Origin: Hofstenia miamia
Lineage: Eukaryota > Xenacoelomorpha > Acoela
Direction of reading: 5' to 3'
Length of the DNA: 64,000 nucleotides
Assembly: GCA_004352715.1 (NCBI GenBank)
Contig: SCFE01000099.1
Span: 887,147 to 951,146 of the forward strand
Under the pieces are notes generated by a model that saw only the letters and a list, made by a program, of their open reading frames with translations, made no database searches and was not told where the DNA came from. The translations under genes and the position numbers were made by a program. This document shows positions 35,001 through 43,229 of this stretch, piece by piece. Each line of letters begins with the position of its first letter. Positions within the stretch are counted from its first letter, which is position 1.

Positions 35001-37736
35001 ACCACGCAATCAAATTAAAATATTTCAAATTACGAACTTTTACTTAAGGTTTTTTTTAATTAGCATAAATGATTGTCTAGTAGGCAATCTAGCCAATTTC
35101 AATTTTAATTTATTGAATAGCAAACAGTAAAAAATTTGATTTTTTGAGAGTTACTTTTGAATTCTCCAATTTTACACGATATATATATGCAACATACTTT
35201 CAGATTCCGAACAGATATATACCCTACAGTAATTATTAGTGCTTTATGTGGACGAGTAAAGAGTGTGGAGTAATTTCGTTAGAAGTAGTTCACACTACTC
35301 TGAATGAACTTTGCTGTCAACAAACACAATTTGTTGGAGCGTACTTTCATGAATATCAATAAAAACTAACATAACGCTGAAATGGGGAAAAGGTCTAAAT
35401 AAATTCTTATTCGCAACGAATAAAAATTTAAATTATAATATCTTTCCAATATATACTGCGTTGCACTATTTCAATATGAAAAATACTAACCTATTCGCAC
35501 TAACACAGGTTTGGCCAGCATTTCGAAACTTGCATGCGATTATGCCATCAACAGCATCATCAATATTGGCAGATTCAAAGACAATAAAGGGAGCATTCCC
35601 ACTCAATTCCAAAGACATTCGTTTAACAGTAGATGCACATTGAGACATTAAAAGTTTACCAACTTCAGAAGAACCAGTGAACGAAATTTTACGGACATTT
35701 TTGCTAGCACATACAAATTTGGAAACCTCACTTACATTCTGTCTTGAAGCTAAAGACAGATTTGTAAGGTTCAGTTTCTAAATTTCAGCTGACTTAACTT
35801 GATATAATTAAAAGATATTAAAAAAGAGTGACGTTCAAATTCAACACGTTTACAAAATCAAAACTTGAAGTACAAAATCTTTCTAAGAATTAAAAGTATT
35901 TAGCTCAATGAAAAATGAATTCCATTCATGATCTTATATGTAAGTACACAACTACACTCACTATTCTAATAAAAATTTTTCAATAATATGAACTTACTGG
36001 TTATTACGTTAAAAACACCGGCTGGAATTTCGGACATATCTGCAAGCTCAGCTAGAGCCAAAGCTGTTAAAGGTGTATCTTCTGAAGGTTTAAGCACAAC
36101 AGAACATCCAGCAGCTAAAGCCGCACCAACTTTACGAGTTGCCATCGCCAATGGAAAGTTCCAAGGAGTGATCAATGCACAAACTCCAACGGCATGACGC
36201 TGAACCAAGACACGCGAATCTTTAATAAAGGGTGAAATCTAAAGTATACACTATCGAGTAAAATTTCTAAAGGGTAACACTAAAAACGGAACTTTTATTG
36301 ATATTCAGATTTAGTAACCCAACATTACATATTTGATATCAACAGATTGATTAAAGGAACTATCATTTTGAAAAAAAACTAGCCACAGTATGCAATTTCA
36401 GTAAATTCTGGGGCATAACTGACCACTGATTAAATGAATTTTTCGAATACATCGAGATTTAATGGCCGAAAATCGTAATAATAAATATCTTAAAACAGTT
36501 AAAATATTGGAACAAATTGAAGATACAACATTGAAGAAGAATATTGTATCTATTTCATATTATATTTACTCGTTATTGGTGCTCAAGCTTCCCAAATTTT
36601 TTAGAATTTTGAAAAGTTTATTTTAACTTTTTGTTCAAAAACTTAAGTAGTTTGAAGTTTGCGTAACACTAATGACCCCTTTCCTGACCGGATAGTCACT
36701 TGTGATGAAAAGAGGATCCTTTGCGACAACTCAAAACCAAAATTGAAATCGACCATAATTTTTGTAACACGTAACTCATCAAAAAATATATCCACTGATA
36801 CTTACCACCCATACCCGGATTAATTGATGTATTTATCACATAAAAATTATATTTGTTAATGTAAGAAAACTTAGAACAATTAAGGAGCTTGAAATATTTT
36901 TCAAATTTTTGGAAAGAAATTCAAAGTGAAAAAATTACGACTACNCTGTCTACGAGGACAATATTTGGACTCAGCTGAAGCGGTGAATATGAAAATCCAA
37001 AACTGGCTGGACACTAAAGACCCAACGTTCTTTGCAAATGGAATAAATAAATTACCTGATCGATGGCAACGATGCATCAAGAGTGGTGGAAGCTATTTTG
37101 AACATCTGAAAGATGTTGATTAATAAATATTTGCTGGTTTTTTTCATGAGTTTTTCCTTTACTGCAGAAGCTTATGGGTACCCCCTGTATATATATATAT
37201 ATATATAAAGACAAGCCAGTTTATGAAATATGAAAGATAGCAGACAAATAATATGAAAAACACGATGGAGAATATAACTTATTGATACACAATTCAAAGT
37301 GAAAAATAACCTGTAAATCACCGATAACCCTCTTAGCTTCTTCAGAAAACCATTCAATAAATGATCCACCATAAGCGACTTCGGTTTTACTTTCTACCAT
37401 TGGTTTGCCCATTTCGGCAGTAATTAGCTGGGCAATATCATTCCCATACTTTTCAATGTTATCATATAAACGCCGTAAGTATCGACTGCGTTCCTTACAT
37501 GACATATTTGCCCACCCATCCATTGAAATGGTTGCTGCAGATATGGCATCATCTACATCACGTTGTGTCATATCCGGAACGTCGCATATTTTTTCCAGAC
37601 TCGCAGGATTATAAACTGGGAAAACCTTTCCTGTGGCCGAGTCAACCCATTTTCCATTAATATAACATTTATTTTTTAATAAACTATTGGAATTTAATGA
37701 AGATAGACATCGTCGAATAAAATGAAATCTATGCAT
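13431..37736 (-). CDS. ALDH5A1-like: succinate-semialdehyde dehydrogenase-like aldehyde dehydrogenase, five exons (gene span)
   Basis: Five minus-strand exons join without a frame break: 37736-37311, 36238-35998, 35749-35491, 16026-15718, 13692-13431, giving 1497 bases (498 residues plus stop). All introns are GT-AG with phases 0, 1, 2 and 2. The product has an Arg-rich, Ser/Leu-rich amphipathic N terminus (about 20 residues) fitting a mitochondrial presequence. Aldehyde dehydrogenase landmarks follow in order: TPWNFP (166-171), the FTGSSEVGK nucleotide-binding loop (246-254), ELSGN with the general-base Glu270, GQTC with the catalytic Cys304, EETFGPVAP (about 392-400), and a C-terminal [14 protein letters not shown] followed by YGIDEYLE. 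The last block and WFSEEAKRV are characteristic of the SSADH (ALDH5) branch, which oxidises succinate semialdehyde to succinate with NAD(P) in GABA breakdown. Residue 306 is Ser where human SSADH has the second Cys of its redox switch. Intron 3 is 19,464 bases and full of transposons. Confidence 0.93.
13693..15717 (-). other. SSADH-like gene, intron 4 (2025 bases)
   Basis: GT-AG intron. A plus-strand stretch at about 14338-14880 looks coding-like (a frame with [18 protein letters not shown]) but is broken and not identified; it may be a decayed transposase. Near its 5' end a cluster of GTTTTAAAC-type palindromes lies at about 15610-15690. Confidence 0.6.
15610..15700. repeat. cluster of short TTTAAA-centred palindromes
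   Basis: The words TGTTTAAAACA, CGTTTTAAACG, TGCTTTAAACA and TGTTTAAAATA follow each other at spacings of about 15-25 bases beside the exon 4 donor. The pattern resembles that of the MITE at 17507-17928 (repeated GATTTAAATC) and may be a short relative. No terminal repeat or target duplication was found. Confidence 0.5.
15718..16026 (-). CDS. ALDH5A1-like: SSADH-like gene, exon 4
   Basis: Encodes residues 309-412, from [11 protein letters not shown] through [14 protein letters not shown] and [10 protein letters not shown] to [12 protein letters not shown]. The join to exon 3 is phase 2 (AG + A = Arg309). Acceptor TTTTTAG/AATATT, donor AG/GTAGGC. It sits 19.5 kb downstream of exon 3; the continuity of family sequence across the gap shows both belong to one gene. 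Confidence 0.93.
17455..17995. mobile_element. ACTCGAA-rich palindromic element interrupted by a MITE
   Basis: On the left (17472-17495) are TTCGAGTATTCGAA and GCGAGTTC; on the right (17940-17990) are AGTCGAGTTCGAGTACT and TTTCGAATTTCGAGTACG, ending in CGCAGGGCCCTAG. The two flanks are joined by the 8-base duplication made by the inner MITE. They therefore look like one short, palindrome-rich element split by a later insertion. Its own ends are not defined. Confidence 0.5.
17507..17928. mobile_element. hAT-type MITE with perfect 8-bp target duplication
   Basis: 422-base element with terminal inverted repeats CAGTGTTGG / CCAACACTG. It is flanked by identical 8-base direct repeats TTTGCACC at 17499-17506 and 17929-17936. 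An 8-base duplication and a CAGTG-type end are hAT hallmarks. Both ends are built of repeated GATTTAAATC palindromes (several between 17518 and 17620, and again 17845-17915), while the centre is ordinary AT-rich DNA with no open frame. It must rely on a transposase in trans. The perfect duplication suggests a fairly recent insertion. Confidence 0.93.
18720..20100. other. intron DNA with no recognised gene
   Basis: A terminal-like motif (ACTCGCACATCACTA) lies at about 18770. A 61-codon frame at 18947-19132 has no motif. At 19430-19620 a plus-strand frame ([19 protein letters not shown]) looks coding-like but is broken and not identified. Confidence 0.3.
20110..22430 (+). mobile_element. degenerate reverse-transcribing element, RT followed directly by RNase H
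   Basis: The 5' third (20110-20660) reads as Pro/Ser/Thr-rich frames, with an overlapping Arg/Asn-rich frame ending [10 protein letters not shown], perhaps a nucleic-acid-binding protein. From about 21390 one frame carries RT blocks: [33 protein letters not shown] (motif A Asp kept) and [13 protein letters not shown]. The catalytic box position reads WAHGDNLL, so the first Asp of the usual Y-x-D-D is lost. After a short linker with [10 protein letters not shown] and LRPLY comes an RNase H start, WYTDASN, and after a one-base frame shift near 22265 the later RNase H residues (QKEAP and SDNW). Two in-frame stops lie in the RT region (near 21432 and at 21589). This compact RT-linker-RNase H order is seen in DIRS-type retrotransposons and in hepadna-like polymerases; family membership is not settled. 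Dead copy. Confidence 0.7.
22740..22875 (+). pseudogene. BED-type zinc finger remnant
   Basis: A short plus-strand frame reads [21 protein letters not shown] followed by [10 protein letters not shown]. The CxxC, then HLxxx(H/N) spacing is that of a BED finger, the DNA-binding domain at the N terminus of many hAT transposases. The last zinc-binding His appears changed to Asn. No transposase body follows directly; the P-like remnant downstream is a different superfamily. Confidence 0.5.
22880..23985. other. intron DNA, microsatellite, no gene
   Basis: Contains a (TA)n run at about 23063-23107. Otherwise AT-rich with no supported frame. Confidence 0.5.
23063..23107. repeat. (TA)n microsatellite, slightly interrupted
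   Basis: Alternating TA for more than 40 bases with a TACATATATATATG interruption at the 3' side. Confidence 0.9.
23990..26880 (+). mobile_element. P/THAP9-like transposase remnant
   Basis: Broken plus-strand frames. Around 24420-24760 they read [26 protein letters not shown], then [19 protein letters not shown] and [30 protein letters not shown]-type aspartate block, a GPYRDVV block, and a [SF]DNH block preceded by GF are the ordered core of P-element and THAP9 transposases. A later frame (25859-26047) reads [16 protein letters not shown], and near 26690-26840 a C-terminal-like piece contains [16 protein letters not shown]. Several stops and frameshifts, no N-terminal THAP finger found, and no ends defined. 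The section 24840-25850 between the two parts contains a dispersed repeat copy and may be an insertion. Confidence 0.65.
25090..25225 (+). repeat. dispersed repeat, copy 2
   Basis: Core words in the same order as the copies at 5068 and 48211: AATAG, GGCTTGGAGAAAATTCTTTG, GGAAAAACG, TTTGTCGTTTGAAGCGGACGC, AGGCTGTTTACGGTTAAGAAA. The second half is closest to the 48211 copy. It interrupts the P-like transposase remnant. Confidence 0.75.
26886..29833 (+). mobile_element. degenerate hAT transposon, ZMYM1-like/DUF4371 type
   Basis: About 2.95 kb bounded by imperfect inverted ends: CAGGGCTGGCAGACTGGC at 26886 and, reverse-complemented from 29833, CAGGGGCGGCTTGGCTGCC. No clear 8-base duplication was found. 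The inner frames follow a hAT transposase of the ZMYM1-like class: a start with [19 protein letters not shown] near 27420, [17 protein letters not shown] near 27670, a decayed DG-A-VMRG block near 28135, [14 protein letters not shown] at about 28805, and the C-terminal dimerisation region with [20 protein letters not shown] then [19 protein letters not shown] (29277-29392), which matches the hATC pattern. Many stops; inactive. Confidence 0.75.
29834..31026. other. intron DNA, no gene recognised
   Basis: AT-rich; a 61-codon minus frame at 30468-30653 has no motif. Nothing else supported. Confidence 0.5.
31027..32075. repeat. two-copy tandem repeat of about 520 bases around a 21-N gap
   Basis: Copy 1 is 31027 to about 31539 and copy 2 is 31574 to about 32075. 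Both run through CAAGCCGTAACGGAATTTCA, GTGTGACTCCTTAGTAGGTT, ACAAAACTACTTGATAACGG and AGCAGGCATAGATTTTAATT and end in (TA)n. They differ at scattered bases and small indels, for example a doubled TAACGGAATT in copy 2. Each copy contains three GTAACGGAATTTCA-like words. The repeat flanks an assembly gap, so it may be a true tandem array or two alleles joined end to end. Confidence 0.85.
31553..31573. other. assembly gap, 21 N
   Basis: Run of N inside the tandem repeat. Confidence 1.
32514..34759. mobile_element. non-autonomous hAT-like element, long copy
   Basis: Homologous end to end with 61016-62125, whose ends are CAGGGTGTCCGCG and CGCGAACCCCCTG. Here the ends are decayed (TTGTTCCGCGC at the left, GCGCAGACACCTTG at the right). 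Both copies share TTTCCAGGCAGTAATGTGG near the left end and TTCCAGGCAGCGC-type words near the right. This copy has 1196 bases (32965-34160) that the other lacks. It includes GT-rich words such as GGGTGTGGGTTGGGTA (32788) and a 127-codon frame (33806-34189) of unknown nature. No transposase recognised. Length and sub-terminal repeats fit a hAT-like non-autonomous element, but no 8-base duplication was seen. Confidence 0.6.
33806..34189 (+). CDS. unrecognised 127-codon open frame inside a hAT-like element
   Basis: Not recognised. The first 35 residues are hydrophobic ([13 protein letters not shown]), followed by a mixed charged part with [19 protein letters not shown] and [16 protein letters not shown]. 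The frame crosses the right edge (34160) of the segment missing from the other copy of the element, so it existed before that segment was lost or arose from chance. It could be a piece of a decayed transposase or not coding at all. Confidence 0.2.
   Translation: MLTSCLICWNRKMLGNITLNGAYVQVYFLVMLTIFQIQTTSCCSRQLLLNLHAFDVHTLKNVSVLGMVQNYKIGKDQYRTVAKVRNEKLGGSIKIAWDSKMCLIKLLDNGAITAILNIRQEHNPTVQ
34760..35490. other. intron 3 DNA next to exon 3, duplicated at 62126-62843
   Basis: Almost identical to 62126-62843. A short frame beginning at 34808 ([19 protein letters not shown]) stops early here but is open for 80 codons in the other copy (62169-62411). No known motif. Confidence 0.6.
35491..35749 (-). 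CDS. ALDH5A1-like: SSADH-like gene, exon 3 (catalytic exon)
   Basis: Encodes residues 223-309. Holds the FTGSSEVGK loop, the general-base Glu270 in LELSGNAP and the nucleophile Cys304 in GQTCVSANR. The residue two after Cys304 is Ser, not Cys. Acceptor TTTAG/CTTCAA, donor AG/GTTAGT. A copy lies at 62844-63102. Confidence 0.95.
35998..36238 (-). CDS. ALDH5A1-like: SSADH-like gene, exon 2
   Basis: Encodes residues 143-222 plus one base of codon 223. Contains the TPWNFP loop, [11 protein letters not shown] and KPSEDTP, all standard ALDH nucleotide-binding sequence, and ends GVFNVIT. Acceptor CTTTAG/ATTTCA, donor A/GTAAGTT. A near-identical copy lies at 63351-63591. Confidence 0.95.
36660..37187 (+). 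mobile_element. mariner-family transposon remnant with internal deletion
   Basis: Plus strand, opposite to the host gene, in intron 1. A frame near 36680 reads [15 protein letters not shown], matching the (V)TGDEKW-ILYDN box around the first catalytic Asp of mariner transposases, with Gly changed to Cys and Trp to Arg. A second frame (36926-37123) is the C terminus: [19 protein letters not shown], then [17 protein letters not shown] and SGGSYFE. Only about 170 bases separate the two, so the central catalytic part is deleted. The 3' end is GGGTACCCCCTG at 37187, next to a (TA)n run, as expected for a TA-targeting element. One base is N (36945). Confidence 0.85.
37188..37222. repeat. (TA)n run plus a 12-base word shared with 31541
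   Basis: (TA)n at 37188-37207 followed by ACAAGCCAGTTT at 37211-37222. The same arrangement, (TA)n then GACAAGCCAGTTT, ends the contig at 31552. Confidence 0.8.
37311..37736 (-). CDS. ALDH5A1-like: SSADH-like gene, exon 1 (start codon, presequence)
   Basis: Encodes residues 1-142. The ATG at 37736 has an in-frame TAA four codons upstream, which fixes the start unless an upstream exon exists. It begins [20 protein letters not shown], Arg-rich with no acidic residue, as expected for mitochondrial import. It then runs [13 protein letters not shown], the ALDH N-terminal fold, to [14 protein letters not shown]. The donor is CAG/GTTATT, phase 0. Transcription would start in the AT-rich DNA above 37740; no promoter element is distinctive. 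Confidence 0.93.
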
Positions 37737-37739
37737 TTC

Positions 37740-40700
37740 TAAACATTAAATAGTAAACAATAGAAGCCATACAAATTTAGCGGATAAATTTATATTAGAA
37801 AAAAAATAAACATTGATTTTTATTGTATAAAGTGAAATATAATGACTAGGTTTCTTATCGCTGTTCTGAAATAGTTTGGGAGTTGCAATTTCATGAAATC
37901 TGCTGAATTCACAACTTGAAAGTGTTGCACCTACTGTAATTTACACTTAAACTACTCTTGAAAATAATTAGTAATAGCAATATAAAATTAAATTATACGC
38001 GTTGCGGGCAAAATAAACAAGCGCAAATCGGTGCATAAAAAATTCATATTTTTTGATAAAGTGAAGTGGTATAAATATTTAAATAGCTTAAACGGTCAAG
38101 TGTATGATGACTAATTGTTATTTAGTTATTTGAAAATACTATACATTTTAGTAAAAATCAATTAGTAGAAACGGAAGAATAGACTCATTTTTATAAACAT
38201 GGTTTAAATTTCGGCTTCTTGTAAACAACAATAGTTATTAATAAACATATTATAATCGAAATAAATAGAAGGTCTTTATCTTCTCATGCAAAGTTACCTT
38301 CTAAAACGTTAATATGCTGTTAACTCATTTGTTTCTGTTAATGTTTCGGCAAATCCTCAAGAAGAATAAATTGAATTAGGATTTCGATAGCATTTAGTAA
38401 GCATAGAAATGTACATACTAGACAAATAACAATGATAAACTAGTGTTATACAAAATTACTTAATGGTGTTACATTTGCGACAGAGGTGCGCTATATAAAT
38501 ATACAATTTTGCACTTCTGGTAACTTCCCGTGTACAGTTGTAGTTATTCAATATATGTTTCACAATTTGGCATAACTGCAAAGCATTGCTTAGAATTCAT
38601 AATTTTTTGAATTATTTAATGTACATAAGTTATAAGCTTTTTTGACCCTAAGTACCAAATAAGGAGGCTTATAGGTGGAAAAATGCAAAAGTGTAACGCA
38701 CAGTTGATTTTTTTGATACACATTTACTAATATTTCGAAAGACAGTATAACTGCATGTAATGTTGCGATAAATATCACATTCTGTATAACATACCACTTC
38801 CAAGCAAATATTGCCGACAAATTGTCATCAACTATCAAAATATTGTCCAGATAATTGTTTCTATTATACTTAATTTATAAGTACATCAATTGTTATTGCA
38901 ATAGAGACGAATTTTAAATACAAAAAAAACTTTTGTTAATTTCTTTCGAAACTAAAACAGACTCGTGTATAGAATTTTTCAAATAAGGGGGTCATGGATT
39001 CACAGCGATCAATAATAACACTAATAAAAAGATCACATTTTTATTCATGGAAACAAATGGTCCAAATAGAAATTATTTTTGTTAACCAAATGCCAGTAGT
39101 ATTTGATAAATAAATTAGCAGTCGATGACAAACTATATTGTATATATTTGAAAATGAATGCTCTCTAATACTTTAAAGTTAAAAAGTTTCAATGGATATA
39201 TATTTGACAATGTATTATATGAATATCCATGGATCATTGTGGATCAAAAATACTGGCAAAGAGATAAATATATTCATTCTTATGGTAAATTTTTAAGTAA
39301 AATTGTTTTAATTGAACAATGAAACTTAACTACTAATAAGTTTATTTTACAAATTTGACAATATTACAGTGTGTACTCATTATATTACACTATGAGATCA
39401 AACTAAGTGTTTGGCATAATAATCAAAATACTAAGCTTGCTAAAAAATCATGCGCAAAGAGATGCATGAGCAGTTTTCTGTTTGTTTCTCTTTAAGGTGT
39501 TCAAAAGAACTTAAGAAATCCTGGTGGATCTAAAATTTGTTCAGGTGATTTTTCTTAGTGGGTATGAATCCTTTATGTATCGATCTATGAACATTTTTGT
39601 CAATTGGATTGGATACGAATAGGAAAATATTCAATCTACGGTGTATCTGGCCATACCAGTGGTACCCTTATCTACCCTATTCACAGGTAGTGGGAGGTGA
39701 AAACCTTGCAGAGTCCTCCTCGGGAGGGCATCCTTATTATAAATATAATTGCACTAATAACTCGTGCATTTTGACAGTACTTAGAGAAAGAACTTTAATA
39801 AAATGCCTAAGTTACCAATTGTTGAAGATTTCGTTCACAATAATTTCTGGTTTATTAAGTAGAACTGATATTCTCTTAAGCAAAATCCTAGACAACCCTA
39901 ACACCAATCTGGTAAACAAATGGCGACACATTGGATACACTTAGGGCAAAACTGCTACTGGTACCCGAGATGAGTATGTCGTATGATTAGGACAGGTAAT
40001 TCTCGGCCTTGCCGAAAAAATTAGCCAATCATCTGAACCTAACATCGTGACCAAATTCAGTTTGGTTTGTTTACATACAGTGAAATGTCATCTTCCCTGG
40101 TTGCACTAAGTCGCGTTTTCGTTTCCTATGACTACCTCAAAATTCATGAAATCCACGGCGGTGCTCTAGTAGTATTCTGTTATAGTTGTTTAAAGTGAAT
40201 TACTGCTAAAAGACCAAATCACATTTCCGATCACATCAATTCTGCAAGTCACTCAAGAGGCGTTCAGCTACGAAGACCGAGGTAAAGCGTAATAGCGGCG
40301 AATAGTTTGACAAGAACAAATCGCCAAGAAGATGTATTCTTGCTGGAACTCACTGAAGCATGGCTTGGAGCAGGACTACTCTTATCGGCATTTTTCAACG
40401 AGAAATTGAAGACAATCCTGGAGAAGGGTTTGAAAAGAAATCTCCCATGTCGTAAAAATTAGAAATGAATTGTGCTGTTTGGGCAATGGAAGGGAAAATG
40501 AAGAAATAACAGGAACTTGCGCATGATGCTCCAGGACTATCTCCAGTTTGATTAAACTGATTTTCAGGGTAGCAAATACTACGCTATTCTGATGGGAATT
40601 CTAGATGAAATTAGAGTTAATAGTCCAAATCTCGTTCAAATTACAAGAGAAGATACTGGAAATCTGGCGGTTGAAATTGATCTTGAAAAACTAGAGGAAG

Positions 40701-41934
40701 TGAGTGTCAAGAATGCTGGAAATCGCAAAAAGAGCTCATGGAGAGGGAGTGGCGAGCCCAATGAAGATGGCAATTTATAGTTTTGTGATTTCAACTTCGA
40801 TGGACACAGAGTGACTTTTTCAGTTCTACAACATTTCTTATCTGATCGACCCAATATCATGGAAGAAACAGTACAAAAGCTTATTTTTGTGCAATACAAC
40901 TCAAATTTGTAACTAGATTTGAAATTCAAATATTTGAGGCCGAATTTATGTGTCAAGTGGCGCTGTTTTGCATTAAAAAAGGCCGACAATTACCTTTCCT
41001 ACGTATGATAAAGAGGCAGGCATTTTAGGAATACATTTCTTCAGCCATATGCGATAGGAAAAGGGACAGCAATTGAGTTACCAACATTAGTAAGCTTGGT
41101 TGACGCAAGCGGGAGAGGCACAACTCGTTCACTTGCTATTCGAGCTTCGGTTTCACTTTGTTAATCAAACGCAACGCGCTCTGGTATCAGGTGTCACTAG
41201 AGGAAACCACGATAAAACTGACCTTAGTTTACGTTAAGATCAGAATAGGAATTGTGATTGATAGTGTTCAGTCAAGTGACTAGTACAATAAACCCGACTT
41301 TTAGCATAAAGTTCATTTTTGCAGCATGGTACTACCTGTACATTCACCCTAATGATTAAATTTTCATCATAATTGTTGTTACCAAAGTCACTAACCAAAG
41401 AATGATTAAGCAATACAAAAGGAGGTACGATTAATGCAGGAAGAAACTAAAAATATTCTTACTTGCTAACGCTATAATATTGTTTCTATTCTATACTATA
41501 AATATAAAATATATTCAATAAATGTGTTAAGCTGCATCTATTTTACTTCCACGGCTGGTACTTTTTTTAACCACAAATAAATCTCAAATTGTCAAAATTT
41601 ATCTCAAAATCGACAGTTGATGTAAAATTTTTAAAATCACAATTGGAAAAATAGAAACCTTGCAATTATAACAAAATAATTGCTTATTCATTGATAGTCC
41701 CTCAGGAATTCTAGATTCCCTAAAATCCATGCTACAAATAAATTTACAGGAAGAAACTTGTTTATTCAATGTAAGGCTTTAACATTGATAATATTGCAAG
41801 ACTGCATAATTATTTTCATGAAGTTTATGGTTCCATAACAATCAAATCAATTTTTGATAGAATATAATTCCAAGCATGCAAAAGCATATAATCAGAAAAT
41901 ATCCTTGGTGCAAGTTTAGCAGATGCTTGTTATA
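37740..41934. other. region upstream of the SSADH-like gene; decayed coding-like remnants, no gene
   Basis: About 4.2 kb. 37740-39560 is AT-rich with nothing recognised. A plus-strand frame at 39597-39944 and a broken stretch at about 40300-41170 (pieces such as GILDEIRVNSPNLVQITRED and TIELPTLVSLVDASGRG-like) look like decayed coding DNA, probably a transposable element, but I cannot name it. The promoter of the dehydrogenase should lie near 37740-38300; no motif is distinctive. Confidence 0.35.
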
Positions 41935-42270
41935 TTACATTAGAAATAGGATTTTCACAATGCTATAATTACTGTAATTAAAGAAAGCTGTTTTGAATAT
42001 AACATTCACAAATATTTTTAATAGACTTACCACAAAATTGATTTCTTGCCCCATGCTAAACCATAAAAGTTGAACATTAATATTGGAAAAAATCATGCAG
42101 TAATTCATGTAGGAATATTTCATCATAGGGTTTCCAATCTCTGCATTTTGTTTATCAGCTGCTAGTTGTGTATTATGAAGAGATGTGATTAAACAACAAT
42201 GATTTAGTGTATATGAAATAGTGAATAAATTTGTTCTTTCATATGTTTCAAATGGGGACATTCATAATAT
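41935..42270. repeat. dispersed repeat family member, diverged
   Basis: Shares with 42660-42800 the ordered words TAGGAATATTTCATNATAG, CAAATCTCTNNATT, TGTTTNTCAG, TGCTA, and GAGATGTGATTAAA. Divergence is roughly 30 percent by eye. Same orientation as the 42575 copy. Confidence 0.5.
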
Positions 42271-42332
42271 TGAAGAAAAATGAAATCAGATAGTTTTATT
42301 CTTCAGTAAAATATGTCATTGTTCAGGAAAAG

Positions 42333-43228
42333 GAAGAGTGGGGCTAGGCTTTTTGCAACTATAGTTGAGATGCTTTTTGCCAACAAATCTTTGTGAGAGT
42401 GGATTTATAGGGTTATTCAGCAGAAGTAGACTATGTCAGAGCCTTTGAATTTATTATTGTCTTTTCTATTTTAACACATTTTAAAGTGAACACTAACTCA
42501 TATTAGAAATTTAGTCTAAATAACTGAAAACATTTTAGAGAACTGACAACAGAAAAAGAATTTTTTGAAGCATAAATATAAAAATTTTGGCATTTACAAT
42601 TGCAGTAATGCAATTTATTGATAACTTCATTAAAATAGGAAGCATGCTTTCTTGTCCTATGTTATAGGAATATTTCATTATAGTGTCACAAATCTCTATA
42701 TTGTGTTTTCAGATGCTAACTGTTCTTAAAAATTCATTTGTGATATTATGCAGAGATGTGATTAAAACAATAATGGCTTAGTATAAATGAAACATATGCA
42801 AATACCCAGATAACAATTTTGGTTGTTTTTATGTTGTTTATATTTGTTTCATACTTTTGGTTGTTGCTGCAATCACTAACATCCTAATAACAACTTTAGT
42901 AATAAATAATCAGTGAGCAGATGCTTGGAAATACAAATCACTTTGTTATTCTTATTACTAAATCCTTTTAATATAAATAAAGGATTTGTAAAACCTTATT
43001 GAAATTATAAATTTGTGAAAATTATAATAAACCATATAAGTGAATTTTCAAAATAATTTATTCATGAATATTTGGAAACTTTGAAATTGACTGTTAAATA
43101 AAAAAGTTATATTTGAGCAGAAGATATTTTTATTGATTTAAGAAAGTACTATTTCAAATATGTACTTAATTTTAGATTACTAAATTTTTGTTAAATTTGG
43201 CAGATTTGTATGCTCATTGTTATTATTT
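42333..43228. repeat. exact 896-base duplication, left copy
   Basis: Base for base the same as 43230-44125 wherever I compared them, the two being separated by a single N at 43229. It contains a member of the dispersed family (about 42575-42805). No open frame. Confidence 0.9.
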
Positions 43229-43229
43229 N

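Larger units (their letters stand above)
16027..35490 (-). other. SSADH-like gene, intron 3 (19,464 bases), transposon-rich
   Basis: Bounded by AG/GTTAGT at 35491 and TTTTTAG/AATATT at 16026. Contains the elements listed separately between 17450 and 34800, in both orientations. Sections 16027-17450, 17990-19400 and 29834-31026 show no recognisable coding sequence. A 21-N gap lies at 31553-31573, so the true length is uncertain. Confidence 0.85.

Noticed and set aside
35461-36197. Plus-strand frames over dehydrogenase exons 2 and 3 (and over 62814-63550)
   Set aside because: Antisense shadows of conserved exons; the minus strand carries the ALDH motifs and splice sites.
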